Below are positions 16,501-26,543 of a stretch of 64,000 nt of DNA, piece by piece. How positions within the stretch are numbered: the first letter of the stretch is position 1; each line of letters starts with the position of its first letter. Under the pieces are notes generated by a model that did no database searches, was not told the origin of the DNA, and was given only the letters and a program-made list of their open reading frames with translations. The stretch comes from Limnephilus marmoratus (lineage: Eukaryota; Arthropoda; Insecta; Trichoptera; Limnephilidae): the NCBI GenBank assembly GCA_917880885.1, contig OU862927.1, positions 39,273,571 through 39,337,570 on the forward strand, given 5' to 3'. The position numbers and the translations under genes were made by a program.

Positions 16501-19500
16501 ACCACAACAGTAAGCGGAAAATTTTCCTTGCATCATGATGGAGGACTTATCCAGATGAGGAATTGAACTCTCGACGCCCCCGGGTGGGACCCAAATGCTC
16601 TTGCCAACTCGGTCAATGACTGGGGCATAAAAAATTTTCATGCTTTAGGATTTTTATTGTTTCGGTCCCTTTGTGAGAAACTGAAATAATAAAAAAATTG
16701 CTATATTATTTATCCCACACAAGATTTTTTTCCCATATTTTGGAAAACCTTACAAGAGAGTTTAATTGTAATAACCGTTTTTTGTTTCCAGTTGATTTAA
16801 AAGCGGAAGATATCTACATTATTGAAGACGATTCATTAGACGCAGAATTTGACAGATCCTCAATTACGAATACAGAACAAGAGCAAGAGGACAACTTAAA
16901 GCTTCCGGAATCTTGGGAAAACTGGGAAGAGTTCAACAGGCTTCCGTGGAGTGAAGACGAATGTTCAATAAGGGAACAGAAAGATAATAAAAGAATCGAG
17001 TGGATACATCAACCACAGTTTCCCATAAATGACAATAAAAGACTCATATTAAATAAAGACTCCACTCAATGTCCCATTTGTGACGAATTTTTCCCAATAA
17101 GGTTGGTTGGCAGAAAAATAACTTGCATTAATTATTATTTTACGTGAATGAGTATGTGTATATATTAAAAAAAAACTAAAATATCTGATATCATTGGTAT
17201 CTATTGGCTTTTTAGCAAGTCCAGGGAGAACTTAACCCCTGTGTCTTGCAAACTGTAATAATATCACATAATGGATTTTGCCTACTACCTTTGAAGTAAT
17301 TGAATATGTACATTATAATAAACAAAAATAAACTTCCATATACTCCTTGCAAATGCAAGTGCTGCCATCTAGCCATCACTTGTGCAACTCAATCACAATA
17401 CTCGTATAATGTGAGGTTTAAATAATTCAGCTTAAGTAGATGAGCCAGCATTAAATTTGGGCTTTCTTTATTTCGCGGAGCACTGGGTTAGATACTCGAA
17501 TGATCCGAAGCATCAATCCTCTACCTAGCTATGTTCTTCATCATTGCACAAGCAACATATTCCCAAAATAACCATGTAAGTTGGTGGAAACACAAATTTA
17601 AAGTAGGTCAACAATAAGAAGTGGAATAAAGTTTAAAATTTGTTTATCAAATCAGGCTGGATCTAATAGAACATCTGGAAACTCACGTGCCCAAGCAGCT
17701 GTGTGAATACTGCGGGAAGCAGTACGCGGGCTTGACCAGCTTGTTCCAACACCTTAACTATCACATTGGGACGCTGCCATGTCCCAAGTGCAGCCGCAAG
17801 TTTATAAAGAAGGAAGAACTGCTGAAGCACATACACAATTTACACAACAAAGATCGCACATTCCCCTGTTCGGACTGTGATGATGTATTCGCCAGTCGTC
17901 TACTGAAGAAGCAACATGAGTTCAAGAAACACGGAGTTTGGTAAGTTAATGTAATGTACTTCCCAGTGAGACAGCCTGGGTTCTCATTGTCTCGTAAACT
18001 CTGGTCTGCCATCAAAAAGATAAGGTGCTCCCATAGCTATTGTAGACTCCTTCGGTCACTTCTCACTCCAGAAGATAGGTGGAAACTTGAGTAACAATCA
18101 GCCAACGTGAAAAATGTCCATCTCGTACAAGATCCCACTGAGAGACAGCCTCATTGTCTCGCAAACTCTGGTCCACCATCAATGGGATAAGGTGCTCCCA
18201 TAGCAGCTGTGTATAGATGTAGCCTTAGAGAGTCAGCGATGTGTGAAAGAGGTACGGTGCAGACCAGCCCAACGAATGCCCGCTCCATTCATTCCCCGGC
18301 GGGATTAATGAGGTCTGGCTCGCAGACCTAGATGTCCCCCTCTGACCTCCCACCATACGAAAGAAGAAGAATAGCTGTTGTGCCCACATGATGCATGGAA
18401 GGGGCCTTAAAGAGTAAAAGGTCAGCGATTCCTTATCCATCCCTCTCCTTTCAACTTCCAAATATAGTCCAATTGAAAATGCCATAGTCCCACTGGCTCC
18501 AGACGGTTGTGAGCAGTTAAGAGTGCTCTTTTAAAGTTACATTATTTTCCTGTGTATCATCTTTGTGTTGCCATATACATAATCATTGCACTCTTCATTT
18601 ATCAACATATTTCTGTTAGACTGTACTAAGGAGAACAATATACCCTCAGGTACAATCGGCACGCATGTCCCGAGTGTGACAGGGAATTCCTCAATGGCAC
18701 GCGACTCAGAATCCATGTGCGGCGAACTCACCTCGCTGAAAGGACGGTGGAGTGTCCGCAGTGCGATCGCAAGTTCTTCAACCGGACGGCGCTCTCCACG
18801 CACTCATTCTCACACAGCGGTAAGTTTGGTCTCCATTCGTCGCTGTATTCTGTCTCTCCATCGCTTCAAACATTGGTGATTATTTTGGAGTGGACTGTAA
18901 AGCGTGTAGGCACTGATGAAACGGGCTTCTGGAGAGTGAAAATGATTGATTAAAACAGCATAACATTTCAATTCGTTTTTAAAGATAACATTGGAATGAA
19001 TGAATATATATAAACAGATTTTATACAAGTAGCAAAAAAGCATGCCATTTAAACTCTGCTTCCTTGATGTTAGATTTGTGAATATCCAATGATTTTATTT
19101 AACAACGAGATAGCTCTCCCCACCGGCATGACCATCGGCCAGTTAGTCCTACAGGCTGGGAGATAAAACAGTCTAAACTGTGAACGGAGATAACCATTGG
19201 GAACAAAGAAATTAATGCTCTCCGTATAGTCAACTTTTCAAATCATTAACGAATCAGTCTGAAGAAATGTAAAGCAATGTGCCCATCCCTTCTAACTCGT
19301 AGATGGTTCATTCCAGGCTTACCCGAGAGAAAGTCAAAAGAATAACCACTTTTACTTTGATAGTACTTACAGATACTTTAATAGTACACATCTGCTAACC
19401 CTATACAAATCACAAGTGTGCCCCACGGTTGAATTTGGCAGCCACCTCTGACCCCAAAATACCTGAAAATAACCCTCGACTCTGCAGAAACGGGCAGCCC

Positions 19501-20136
19501 ATTTGATAGATTCTCCTAACTTAACAAACAGATTGCAATCTTTAGAGCTTTAGAGCGGTATTTCAGGAAGTAGCGTCATTGATCCCTTCGGCACCGGTGC
19601 ATAGTCGGGAAACACGCCAAATGCGTGCCCAACATATGTACACGGTTGACATTTGTCACATGAGAATGGGTCACTTCTTCTACTCGTTCTTGTGTTCCAA
19701 CAGCTCTACTGTTGAACGATTTTCCGGCCTCTATGTTTCCTCCTTCCTACAACATGGGTCTCATCAAGACCAATGTTCATTCCTTCCTCTCCTCAAAAAG
19801 ACCCTCCATACATCTCAGATGACACTCCTGTGTGGAGTTAAAGTAAAAAAAATCATCAAGAAGAGAAATCTCGGAAATGAATTAAATGGTGAAATAGTTT
19901 GAGAATCTTCATTTACATAATATTCATATCACTTTGTTACAGATGTAAGGGATTTCAGCTGCGACTTGTGCGACAAGGCATTCAAAAACAAGAAGCATCT
20001 TAGGACACATCTGGACATGCACTACAACATCCGGAAATACAAGTGCACCATCTGCGAACAGGCTTTCATCCAGTGGACCTCTCTTAAGGTGCACGTGAAG
20101 TCCCGTCACACTCCCTCCACTAAGATTAAAAAATAA
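13324..20136 (+). CDS. ZF2: ZAD-C2H2 zinc-finger protein, 6 exons
   Basis: Predicted nuclear zinc-finger regulator. Exons: 13324-13513, 14842-14986, 16792-17101, 17656-17940, 18650-18819 and 19943-20136. All junctions are AG/GT and the phases (0,1,0+2,2,1) join without a break, giving about 430 residues. ZAD Cys pairs are CAFC (exon 1) and CEMC (exon 2). Exon 3 is an acidic linker starting DLKAED, a psi-K-x-E sumoylation-type site. Eight C2H2 fingers follow; the first is split by intron 3 (CPICDEFFPIR / LDLIEHLETH). It ends STKIKK-TAA. It is a tandem paralogue of ZF3 and head to head with ZF1. Introns hold LINE L-a, a TIR element, SINE-H and hairpins. No frame damage is seen, so it is probably functional. 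The initiator is not certain. Confidence 0.88.
13686..14270 (+). mobile_element. LINE L-a 3' end (CR1/jockey-like)
   Basis: The frame at 13744-14208 encodes RPTVEFGSHLWSSGAPKYL, HKRAVRLINSPIL, MRTGRFFNSFLCLTARLWN and SSKRPSTQHPR-stop: the region after the reverse transcriptase. The 3' untranslated end ccctgaggg...cctcagggcctcctgtgtgg is the hairpin tail shared with SINE-H. It is 5'-truncated, typical of target-primed insertion. It lies in ZF2 intron 1. Confidence 0.8.
14294..14652. mobile_element. TIR element related to 7640-8851
   Basis: cggaacaaacgtcaacggtta at the left is inverted at the right (taaccgttgacgtttgttccg). The interior repeats agtgcgtattaaccgttga twice and has the cctcccccaatgcaaatagt block of the 7640 element. 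Units like cagcctacgtttttgaatgg recur at 42180-42300 and 45000-45125. Confidence 0.6.
14842..14986 (+). CDS. ZF2 exon 2: second half of the ZAD
   Basis: Acceptor tatttgtcag, donor AATCTG followed by gtaatg. It encodes LIDLHYAWLCEMCVSRL and RTQVETAGNLVRGQIPA. It is 145 nt, leaving one base for the next exon. Three codons shorter than in ZF3. Confidence 0.88.
15282..15545 (-). other. GC-richer minus-strand coding-like segment in ZF2 intron 2
   Basis: Two overlapping minus frames are open. One reads MEQKRRAFAASSE to RLAKRLDSALERLN and VKMGLIVDLIDPNP-stop; the other reads GSSTERLLLVAKISYLDG. The sequence is clearly GC-richer than its surroundings. ZF3 intron 2 has a counterpart of the last part in frame (FKVKMKLVIDLIQPN at about 46340-46395). 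I do not recognise the protein. It may be a degraded host gene or a mobile-element fragment. Confidence 0.35.
15745..15870 (+). mobile_element. Degraded tRNA-SINE body
   Basis: ggatttagcctgtgagagaa with a cacaag/gatgacgtacatc context matches the body of the SINE at 3968-4260. The tRNA-like head is not visible. Confidence 0.35.
16095..16190 (-). other. Minus-strand segment conserved in frame with ZF3 intron 2
   Basis: It encodes DSLLELDQKLKRVQSHR; the ZF3 intron has ESSLQFDQKLKRIRNH (about 46402-46455). It lies between a long insertion and the SINE-H tail. Possibly one exon of the same unknown minus-strand gene as 15282-15545. Confidence 0.35.
16208..16410 (-). mobile_element. SINE-H copy, 3' half
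   Basis: Tail ttccctcagggcctatgtcat, ggagggtctttataaggaag, then tgtccaggagtgacagacgt and gtgcaaggcgatgggtcgag. It stops before the 5' head, so it is truncated. In ZF2 intron 2. Confidence 0.75.
16443..16494. repeat. Perfect hairpin, 24-bp arms, 4-base loop
   Basis: aggttttcaaatattgtcag plus gtta, loop agaa, then the exact reverse complement. Joined to the truncated SINE-H end, so possibly a fold-back made during insertion. Confidence 0.9.
16545..16635 (-). mobile_element. tRNA-like SINE head fragment
   Basis: On the minus strand gaccgagttggcaagagcat resembles an A box and gagagttcaattcctc a B box, about 35 bases apart. No body or tail is recognised. Confidence 0.4.
16792..17101 (+). CDS. 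ZF2 exon 3: acidic linker and first half of finger 1
   Basis: Acceptor ttttgtttccag, donor AATAAG followed by gttggt. It encodes DLKAEDIYIIEDDSLDAEF, an acidic stretch with WENWEEFNRLPWSEDE, and ends with CPICDEFFPIR. 310 nt, exactly as in ZF3. Confidence 0.9.
17656..17940 (+). CDS. ZF2 exon 4: fingers 1 (end) to 4
   Basis: Acceptor tatcaaatcag, donor GTTTG followed by gtaagt. It completes finger 1 (LDLIEHLETH) and encodes fingers starting LCEYC, LPCPKC and FPCSDC. Confidence 0.9.
17965..18215. repeat. Imperfect tandem duplication in ZF2 intron 4
   Basis: ctcattgtctcgtaaactctgg...ataaggtgctcccatagc occurs at 17975-18040 and again at 18150-18205. ZF3 has a single copy at about 50100-50145, so the duplication is specific to ZF2. 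Confidence 0.6.
18650..18819 (+). CDS. ZF2 exon 5: fingers 5-6
   Basis: Acceptor taccctcag, donor CACAGCG followed by gtaagt. Fingers begin ACPEC and ECPQC. 170 nt, as in ZF3. Confidence 0.92.
19365..19850 (+). mobile_element. LINE L-a 3' end, degraded
   Basis: It keeps agatactttaatagtacaca, ccacggttgaatttggcagcc, a frame SAPVHSRETRQMRAQH and the ctcaaaaagaccctccat end, with internal deletions and frameshifts. The hairpin is mostly lost. It lies in ZF2 intron 5. Confidence 0.7.
19943..20136 (+). CDS. ZF2 exon 6: fingers 7-8 and stop
   Basis: Acceptor ctttgttacag. Fingers begin FSCDLC and YKCTIC. It ends SRHTPSTKIKK and TAA at 20134-20136. 194 nt, as in ZF3. The 3' flank (ggatgtcgcat...gtttcactaaag) is also alignable with that of ZF3. 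Confidence 0.92.
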
Positions 20137-20281
20137 CTCACTGTATCATCTGGCTTCATAGAATCATAGAAAACGGGAGCAAACCAAAGATAATTGTTAT
20201 GATCTATGCGGATGTCGCATGTATGATCCGTTCAAGTTTCACTAAAGCATGTACATTGTGTCAAAACGTTGCTGTATGATG

Positions 20282-20711
20282 TAGGGGTGTGAAAAAATAA
20301 TCGATTATGAAAAAAAATCGATTATTAAGCAATTTTAATTTTCTAAAAAATCAATTAATTAGTAATCGATTATTATACTGCTGATTTTTTCATTCACAGC
20401 CCTGCTATGCTTAGTCATTAGTCCGGAATCCGGAGCGCGAACGATGTTTTAATTGATGTTTATAAACAAAACATGACATTAATGCTATATGTGCGTCTAC
20501 TATTGACATTTCTGTTGAATATTTTTTAATTAATAAAACTGTGATTAAAGATATTTTACGCGTCTATTTTAATTTAACAAATTTGGAGAAAAATCAATTA
20601 TTATAACAAATTTTCAATAAAAATCGATTATTTATAAATCGATTTTTCATGCTAAGAAAAAGAACCGATTATTTAATAATCGATTTTATTTATGTAAAAG
20701 TCACATCCCTA
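20282..20711. mobile_element. hAT-like MITE rich in ATCGATTA blocks
   Basis: Ends taggggtgtga and tcacatcccta are inverted. 8-bp duplications gtatgatg (20274-20281) and gaatgatg (20712-20719) differ at one base. Several aatcgattatt-type palindromes lie inside. Non-coding. Confidence 0.75.
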
Positions 20712-20959
20712 GAATGATGGAATAGATTGCATTGAAATGGCAACCTAACTTTGTTTAGGTTAAAGTTCACCATCCGACTTATAGCTGTGACAAAAAGTCA
20801 AATTTTCAAAAAGAGCGGAATCTTAAAATTTTTTTCTCAATATGTTAACTCTTTGCTCCCTGACAAATTTGTACTCATCTATAAAACTCCATGTATCTTC
20901 TATACCATTTTTTTTTGCATATTTTTTACAGTTCATTATTGAACATTATTTGGGTAAAG

Positions 20960-21595
20960 TTCGGTTTAGGGGCAGCATTCCTAGATAATAAAACTAGTTA
21001 TTTTTATACTAACTATGGGCCGGAAAATCCGAATCTGAAAGAATTAGGCGTCGGCAAGCAATATTAACTGAATTACACGACTTTAAAATTTTCTATAAAC
21101 ACAAAGGAAAACCAGCCATTTTTAATGCATTGACATTACAAGTCATAGAAAAACAAGAAAGATGTTACACCACATAAAATTAAGTGTTGCCATTAAGCAA
21201 TAATATCAATAACTAATTTAAGTAATTATTTTTTTATAAATTTTACTCACTTTTGTATCTTATGGTTAGGTTAGGTTAGGTTTATGTAACATGGTTTGTG
21301 ATACAAAAGTGAGTAAAATTTATAAAAAATAATTACTTAAATTAGTTATTGATATTATTGCTTAATGGCAACACTTAATTTTATGTGGTGTAACATCTTT
21401 CTTGTTTTTCTATGACTTGTAGTGTCAGAATGTTTTCAAAATGACTTGTTTTCCTGTGTGTAGAAAATTTTAAAGTCGTGTAATTCAGTTAATATTGCTT
21501 GCCGACGCCTAATTCTTTCAGATTCGGATTTTCCGGCCCATAATTAGTAAAAAAAAAAAAAAAAATTATCTAGGACTGTCGCCCCTAAACCGAAT
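20960..21595. mobile_element. Foldback element, near-complete hairpin, TTAGG at the apex
   Basis: ttcggtttaggggcagc...to the centre is mirrored back to gcccctaaaccgaa. The arms of about 300 bases include gggccggaaaatccgaatct and ggcgtcggcaagcaatatta. The apex at 21262-21290 reads ggttaggttaggttaggttt followed by the atgtaacatgg satellite motif. A related longer copy is at 43714-44740. Confidence 0.8.
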
Positions 21596-21599
21596 TTTT

Positions 21600-22240
21600 T
21601 CCCATTATTTATATAGGTCGGCAATTTTTCAAAGCTTTGTTTTACGTTGAGTCTTCACATCGTTAATCGAGTTATTTTTCGAGAAGGTAGAATGAGAAAA
21701 AACATTTTTTCATATTGTAAACCAATAATGTCATTTTCTATCAAAAATGTTAGCTATTTAGAAGTTAACAATTAACCATATTTAACCTATTGGCCACAGA
21801 ATTACTGAGCTAAGAAATTGGCCCTCACCACTGAATTAATTTTGTACAAAAAATAGAAAACCTGCATTGGTGTACTAAATCTATTATAACTTTTAAACCA
21901 TATATTCAAACAAATTAATTTCTTTAAATTTATTTACATATTAAATTAAGGTAAAGAAAAACACATATTCAAAATTAAATATGTGTAAATAATGATTCAA
22001 ATCTTTTAAAGATACAAAAATATATTATTCATTAATCGAAAATTAATAATTTTTGTTTTTTACATAAATATACATATACTAATAACTAAAAAAAATATTT
22101 GGTATGATAGTCCTAAAAGCAATTAGGGACCTGAAGGGCCACTGCCACAAGCCTAGAACCACTCGCCATTTTGAAGAAATTAATGGTTGGCTGCTTCAAA
22201 CATAAATATTAGTGAAAAACCTGAAGAAAAATTATTGCCA
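21600..22240. other. AT-rich stretch, nothing recognised
   Basis: No frame, inverted ends or known repeat block seen between the foldback element and the next MITE. Confidence 0.4.
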
Positions 22241-22244
22241 AATA

Positions 22245-22592
22245 ATTCTCTCCATACAATCCCATCAGACCTGTTACACCTAAGCAGTTTAAGAGCAGAT
22301 CAACCATAGACAATACAGATCTTTCGCCGTAACCGCTCTTGAGGTGATATGCAAAAAGTTATGTGACCCCCTGTCTGTCAGGAGGGGGTCATTTTAATTA
22401 CGGAGCTGCCTAACCGGGCGGATGACAGCTGTCAAATTGACAGATTAAGTATAAAGAAATGGCATTTCGTAGCAGCTCCCTAATTCATCTGACCCCCTCT
22501 CCTACCATAGGAAGAAATATTTGATAGCGTAGTGTGACGCCACAACACCTAAGCGTTCACGGTTCAACAGATATCTGCTCGCTCTTTTATCT
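22245..22592. mobile_element. Foldback MITE, copy 2
   Basis: Same family as 11457-11806: ctctccatacaatccc, ccgtaaccgctcttgagg, ggagggggtcattttaatta, ccccctctcctaccatagga and agcgttcacggttcaacaga occur in order. Confidence 0.6.
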
Positions 22593-23024
22593 GCACGTGT
22601 GGCACATACTCGTTCATTAATATACAGAAGGAGATAAAAGTCTAAGTCAAATAAAGACATGTTTCGAATATTCTTTTTATTTTTATGCATTTAGACCCTT
22701 CGTACATGAAGATACTTACAAACTATGTGATCGTGACGCAACCACAAGTGGCCTACATATATACCACTCTAATGCTAGTTTCCGTTCACGGCGCTACCCG
22801 AAAATTTAAAAAATTTAACTTGACCATTTTTCTCCTTTAGCCGTGGAGTTAACACGATGTCAAGTGACTCTAGACATGAAGAGCGATGAAGACAAAGTTA
22901 TCTTTATTATAAAAATTTAAAACATGGGTCGGCGCACCTTTTGCTGTAAAAGGGCCAAATATTTTGTCGGGATTAGTGCGGGCCGCACTTAAGTCAGATG
23001 TCATTACATACCAATAAATAGTAT

Positions 23025-23380
23025 CAGTGGCGTAGCGAGGGGGGGGGCGAACCGACCCGAAGGGGGGTGCCACTCGACCAAGATATTGCATATACCTAAC
23101 CAAGATATTGCACACACATGAACACGGTCTGTTATTTATATTTTCTATGGCTCTATGGCTCCCCTTGGAGTGCCCCGAGTTCTGTGTCGGTCGGTCTTTT
23201 ATAGGCGGAATAGCCTATATTCTGAAATTCTCTAGCTACCCCCCCCCCCAGGATGGACCAATTTTATGAAGTCGAAATTAGCATTTTGAATTTCTCAAGT
23301 CAACTCTAATAGGGGGCGTGACACTACGCCCCGGGGGGTGACATCTGCCCCGGGTGCCACCCTTGCTAGCTACGCCACTG
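23025..23380. mobile_element. hAT MITE with cagtggcgtagc ends
   Basis: cagtggcgtagcgagg is inverted at the right as gctagctacgccactg. Flanked by aatagtat (23017-23024) and aatagcat (23381-23388), an 8-bp duplication with one change. G/C homopolymers inside. Confidence 0.82.
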
Positions 23381-23392
23381 AATAGCATACCT

Positions 23393-23765
23393 GATATTTG
23401 GCGACTTAGCAGGGGTGCTCGCGTTCATGGGGTGAGGTATGTCCAGGTCATGGCAGCGGATGCGTCTGCCCACCTGCTGCGAGGCGGGCCAGATCGAGAG
23501 AGACTGGTTGAGAGAGACCTTTCCAGCTGGACTCTCGACTCATCGCCTTGCACTGCAGCTGGAAGGATTGATTCATACGTCCATCACTCCTGGACACACT
23601 GACACCCAGATTCCTACCCGCCCTTCATACCTTTTTCCTTCCCAGAACTTCCTATCCTTCCCTTCCTTAAAAAGACCCTCCACACGGCATCCTCTAAGAT
23701 GACATAGGCCCTGAGAGAAATTATTTTCCTCAGGGCCTCCTGTGTGGAGCTATTGTAAGAAAAAA
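23393..23765 (+). mobile_element. SINE-H copy, 5'-truncated
   Basis: It starts within ttggcgacttagcaggggtg and runs through gcgtctgcccacctgctgcg, gaccctccacacggcatcc and the hairpin tail to taagaaaaa. It is nested in the hAT element at 22923. Confidence 0.8.
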
Positions 23766-24415
23766 CCTACAACATTGGTGTACAAATATTTTACAAACAA
23801 ACGCTTTTTGTATATTTTTATGACATTTATTGTAGTTAAAAAAATCAATGAGATTTTTGTGGATGTATTTGACTTGCAAGTTTTCTTATATTAGCTTGCA
23901 TTTTTGAAGTAGTATTGCGTCTAAATGTGAATCCGATAACCGAGTACAGTGTTTGTTTTCTCGATAATTCAGAATTGAAAAAGCTTGCTCAGAAATTTAC
24001 GTACTCCCAAACAAAGTAATAATTACTTTACTCAGCAAACCATTTTAACTCCTTGTAGTTTTCAGAAGGCAAGTTTCCCCATAGTAATCCACCAAGTTTT
24101 TCCTGTGAAAGCCATTTTAAGTGTGGTATCACTTTGCAAACCTATCATGTTGATTTTCAAATCGCTCCCCCTTCGTTCCCTTTCTCGCTCTGTTTGTCGC
24201 TCCCTTTCACTCCATTGTGTATGATATCGTCCGTCACATGCATCGCGGCGGGAATCTTGCAGGCCGCACCAAGTCGCCTCGCGGGCCGCAGTTTGCCGAC
24301 CCATGATTTAAAATAATCTAATAGAAGATTATGGGTTCATCCATTTTTTTAACCATATATCGAAACAAATATCAACTGTAGGGCGTTCATTGCCGCCAGG
24401 GAACTGCTTGAGTTT

Positions 24416-24511
24416 TTTTTTACATTAGCTCCACAGGAGGTCCTGAGAAAAATAATTTCCCTCAGAGCCTGTGTCATCATTGCGGATGCCGTGTGGAGGG
24501 TCTTTTTAAGG
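24416..24511 (-). mobile_element. SINE-H copy, 3' part (split by a solo LTR)
   Basis: Poly(T), tagctccacaggaggtcctg, hairpin and ggagggtctttttaagg. It continues at 25426-25755 after the LTR insertion. Confidence 0.8.
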
Positions 24512-25425
24512 TGAGGGAGCGGGCCGTATCAGTAGAGACGGGGCGAGAGAAAAATGAAAGGCGTGCAGTCGATGTGTGAGTCAGTCTTTATTGTGGCTAC
24601 GTAGCGGAGGTCGATGCGGAGCGGGAGCGGAGTGACAGTAGTGATGCTGCTGCGCGATGATGTGAAGATGAAGGAAGGTCAGGACACTACGGCGGTGAAG
24701 ATCACAGGTCTTCAGGAAGCCGGCGTGTTGCCCTACACCGTGGCGGTGTAGACGTGACCTTGGTCCAGGCGATGGCCGTCGTCGCGTTGACGAGGTATTG
24801 GTGGCTGTGTGTCCAGTGGGTTGGAGCACACACGTGACGCAGGAAGGAACCTTGAGAGGCGATGAGGTAGCTGGCGCGTTGCCAGGTGCTGGTTGCTGCT
24901 CGTTGCAGGATGCTGGATGATGGCGCGTCGCCGGTTGTGGTTGCTGCTCGTTGCAGAATGTTGATTGCCATCTCATGTCGAGATGGTAGTTGGAGAAGTT
25001 CCTCGAAGGTGCTGGAATGTTCCTGGGTCACGCTGGATAAATTGTTCACTGCTAACTGCGCGGACCCGTGCCGGGCGCAGTTACTGCACTGCTCGGACTG
25101 TGTTCCTTTATCGATGAATGGAAAGTAAGTACTGACTGGCCCCGAGCAAGCGAGCGCGGCTTATATACCCGTGGCAAGTAATTAGTCTCGCAGTAGGTAA
25201 TGCGGTGAATTCACGCAAAGGTGAGAAATCGCTCGAACTTTCTGCGGGCACTTGTTTGGTACAGCCAGACGTTCTAGCTCTTTTGCGTAGGTGGCGGATT
25301 ATTTACGATGCGGCAGTTATTACTACGCTAAGGTAGGTAGTTCGTTGTGTGGGCTTCCAGCGAATTCTGTGGAGGCCCAGTGGCGCAGCGGTAAATTTCA
25401 CGGGGCGGGTTAAGTAACAGCCACA
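24512..25425 (-). mobile_element. Solo LTR inside a SINE-H
   Basis: 914 bp, 5' TGTGGCTGTTACTTAACCC to 3' CGCTCCCTCA on the minus strand, flanked by AAGG on both sides (24508-24511, 25426-25429). On the same strand it has a TATA box TATATAAG near 25165, an initiator-like TCAGTACT near 25132 and AATAAA near 24590. No second LTR or internal region is present, so it is a recombination product. The 4-bp duplication suggests a Ty3/gypsy-type element, with BEL not excluded. Confidence 0.75.
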
Positions 25426-25755
25426 AAGGAAAGGAAGGAGAGGAAATTCTGGGAAAGAAAATGGTATAAGGGGTGGGTAGGAATCTGGGGGTCAGTGTGT
25501 CCAGGGGTGACGGACGTATTTATCTAACCCTCCCACTGCGGTGCAAGGCGATGTTCTGAGAGAGTCCTGCTGGAGAGGTCAAAAGATCTCCCTCAACCAA
25601 TCTCTCCCGATCCAACCTTCCACGCAGTTGGTGGGCAGACGCATCTGTCACCAAGATCCGGACAAACCTAACCCCACGAACCTGGGCACCCCTATTAAGT
25701 CACCAAACGTAGCAAACCACTTAGGATGACCTACGGCAGAGGTGTTAGTCATGAA
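25426..25755 (-). mobile_element. SINE-H copy, 5' part (split by a solo LTR)
   Basis: Continues the copy of 24416-24511: gaaaggaaggagaggaaatt, gtgtccaggggtgacggacg, ggcacccctattaagtcacc, ending at cagaggtgttagt. Confidence 0.8.
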
Positions 25756-26007
25756 TATGACTTATGTGCATGAAGTTCGAGTTGCTTGTAAGTATCTCCG
25801 TGTACGAAGGGAATTAATCATTCTAATTTTAGTGCTACCCGCCATCGGCCATTCCTGCAAACAAAAGAAGAAGAAAAATAAGTGGGGAAACTAAATTCTA
25901 TTGTCATAATTATATTATAATGCTGCACATATACAAGTAATAAATAAAGGGCTAGCTGAATCACGATTTATGGAAAAGAAACGTAGCAAATGCAGGATGC
26001 ATTTCGC

Positions 26008-26312
26008 GTTTCACCAGCTGCATGGCGGGCCGGATCGGGAGAGGCCGGTTTGGGGAGACCCTTTGACCTCTCCAGCTGGTATCTCGACCCATCGTCTTGA
26101 ACTGCAACAGAAGGGATGGATTCATTCGTCCATCACTCCTGGGCACATTTGAGGCCCAGGTTCCTACCCACCCTTCATACCTTTTTCTTTCCCGGAACTT
26201 CCTCTCCTTCCTTTCCTTAAAAAGATCCTCCACACAGCTTCCCCAAATATGACACAGGTCCTTGGAAAATAATTTTCTCTGGGCCTCCTGTGAGGGGTCA
26301 ATGTAAAAAAAG
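26008..26312 (+). mobile_element. SINE-H copy, 5'-truncated
   Basis: It starts at accagctgcatggcgggccg, passes catcactcctgggcaca and gatcctccacacagcttcc, and ends with a worn hairpin and gtcaatgtaaaaaaa. Confidence 0.78.
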
Positions 26313-26327
26313 CAGTTTTTAGCGGCT

Positions 26328-26512
26328 GTCTACGATTAGGAATTAAGACTTGAGTTTTATTCCTAAACCCCAAATACGAGCAGCATGAATTCGTAGGTAA
26401 TATTCATAAAATGAACCACGATCAATCCCGTAATATTCAAAATATGGCGGTATATTATTTTGACAGATATATTTTGGTTGGTTTTATATTGTATTTTTCT
26501 ATGGTTTAAAAA
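26328..26512. repeat. Second copy of the repeat abutting ZF1 exon 1
   Basis: Matches 11216-11400 in order and orientation: acgattaggaattaagactt, cctaaacccc, agcagcatgaatt, tattttgacagatatatttt, ttttctatggttta. No zinc-finger coding sequence is attached. Confidence 0.55.
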
Positions 26513-26543
26513 AGTAAGTTAAAAGCTGTAAACCTAGCGAAAC

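Larger units (their letters stand above)
22923..24305. mobile_element. hAT element (Charlie-like ends) with nested insertions
   Basis: Left catgggtcggcgcac and right gtttgccgacccatg are inverted. The 8-bp duplication ATTTAAAA is perfect at 22915-22922 and 24306-24313. Near the ends, gggccgcac/gcgggccgc blocks resemble hAT-Charlie termini. Inside sit a hAT MITE (23025-23380) and a SINE-H (about 23393-23765). Minus the insertions the element is about 650 bp and non-coding. Confidence 0.8.

Noticed and set aside
24581..25128. Open frames of 80-131 codons
   Set aside because: They lie within the solo LTR on both strands, with no retroviral-type or host protein motif.
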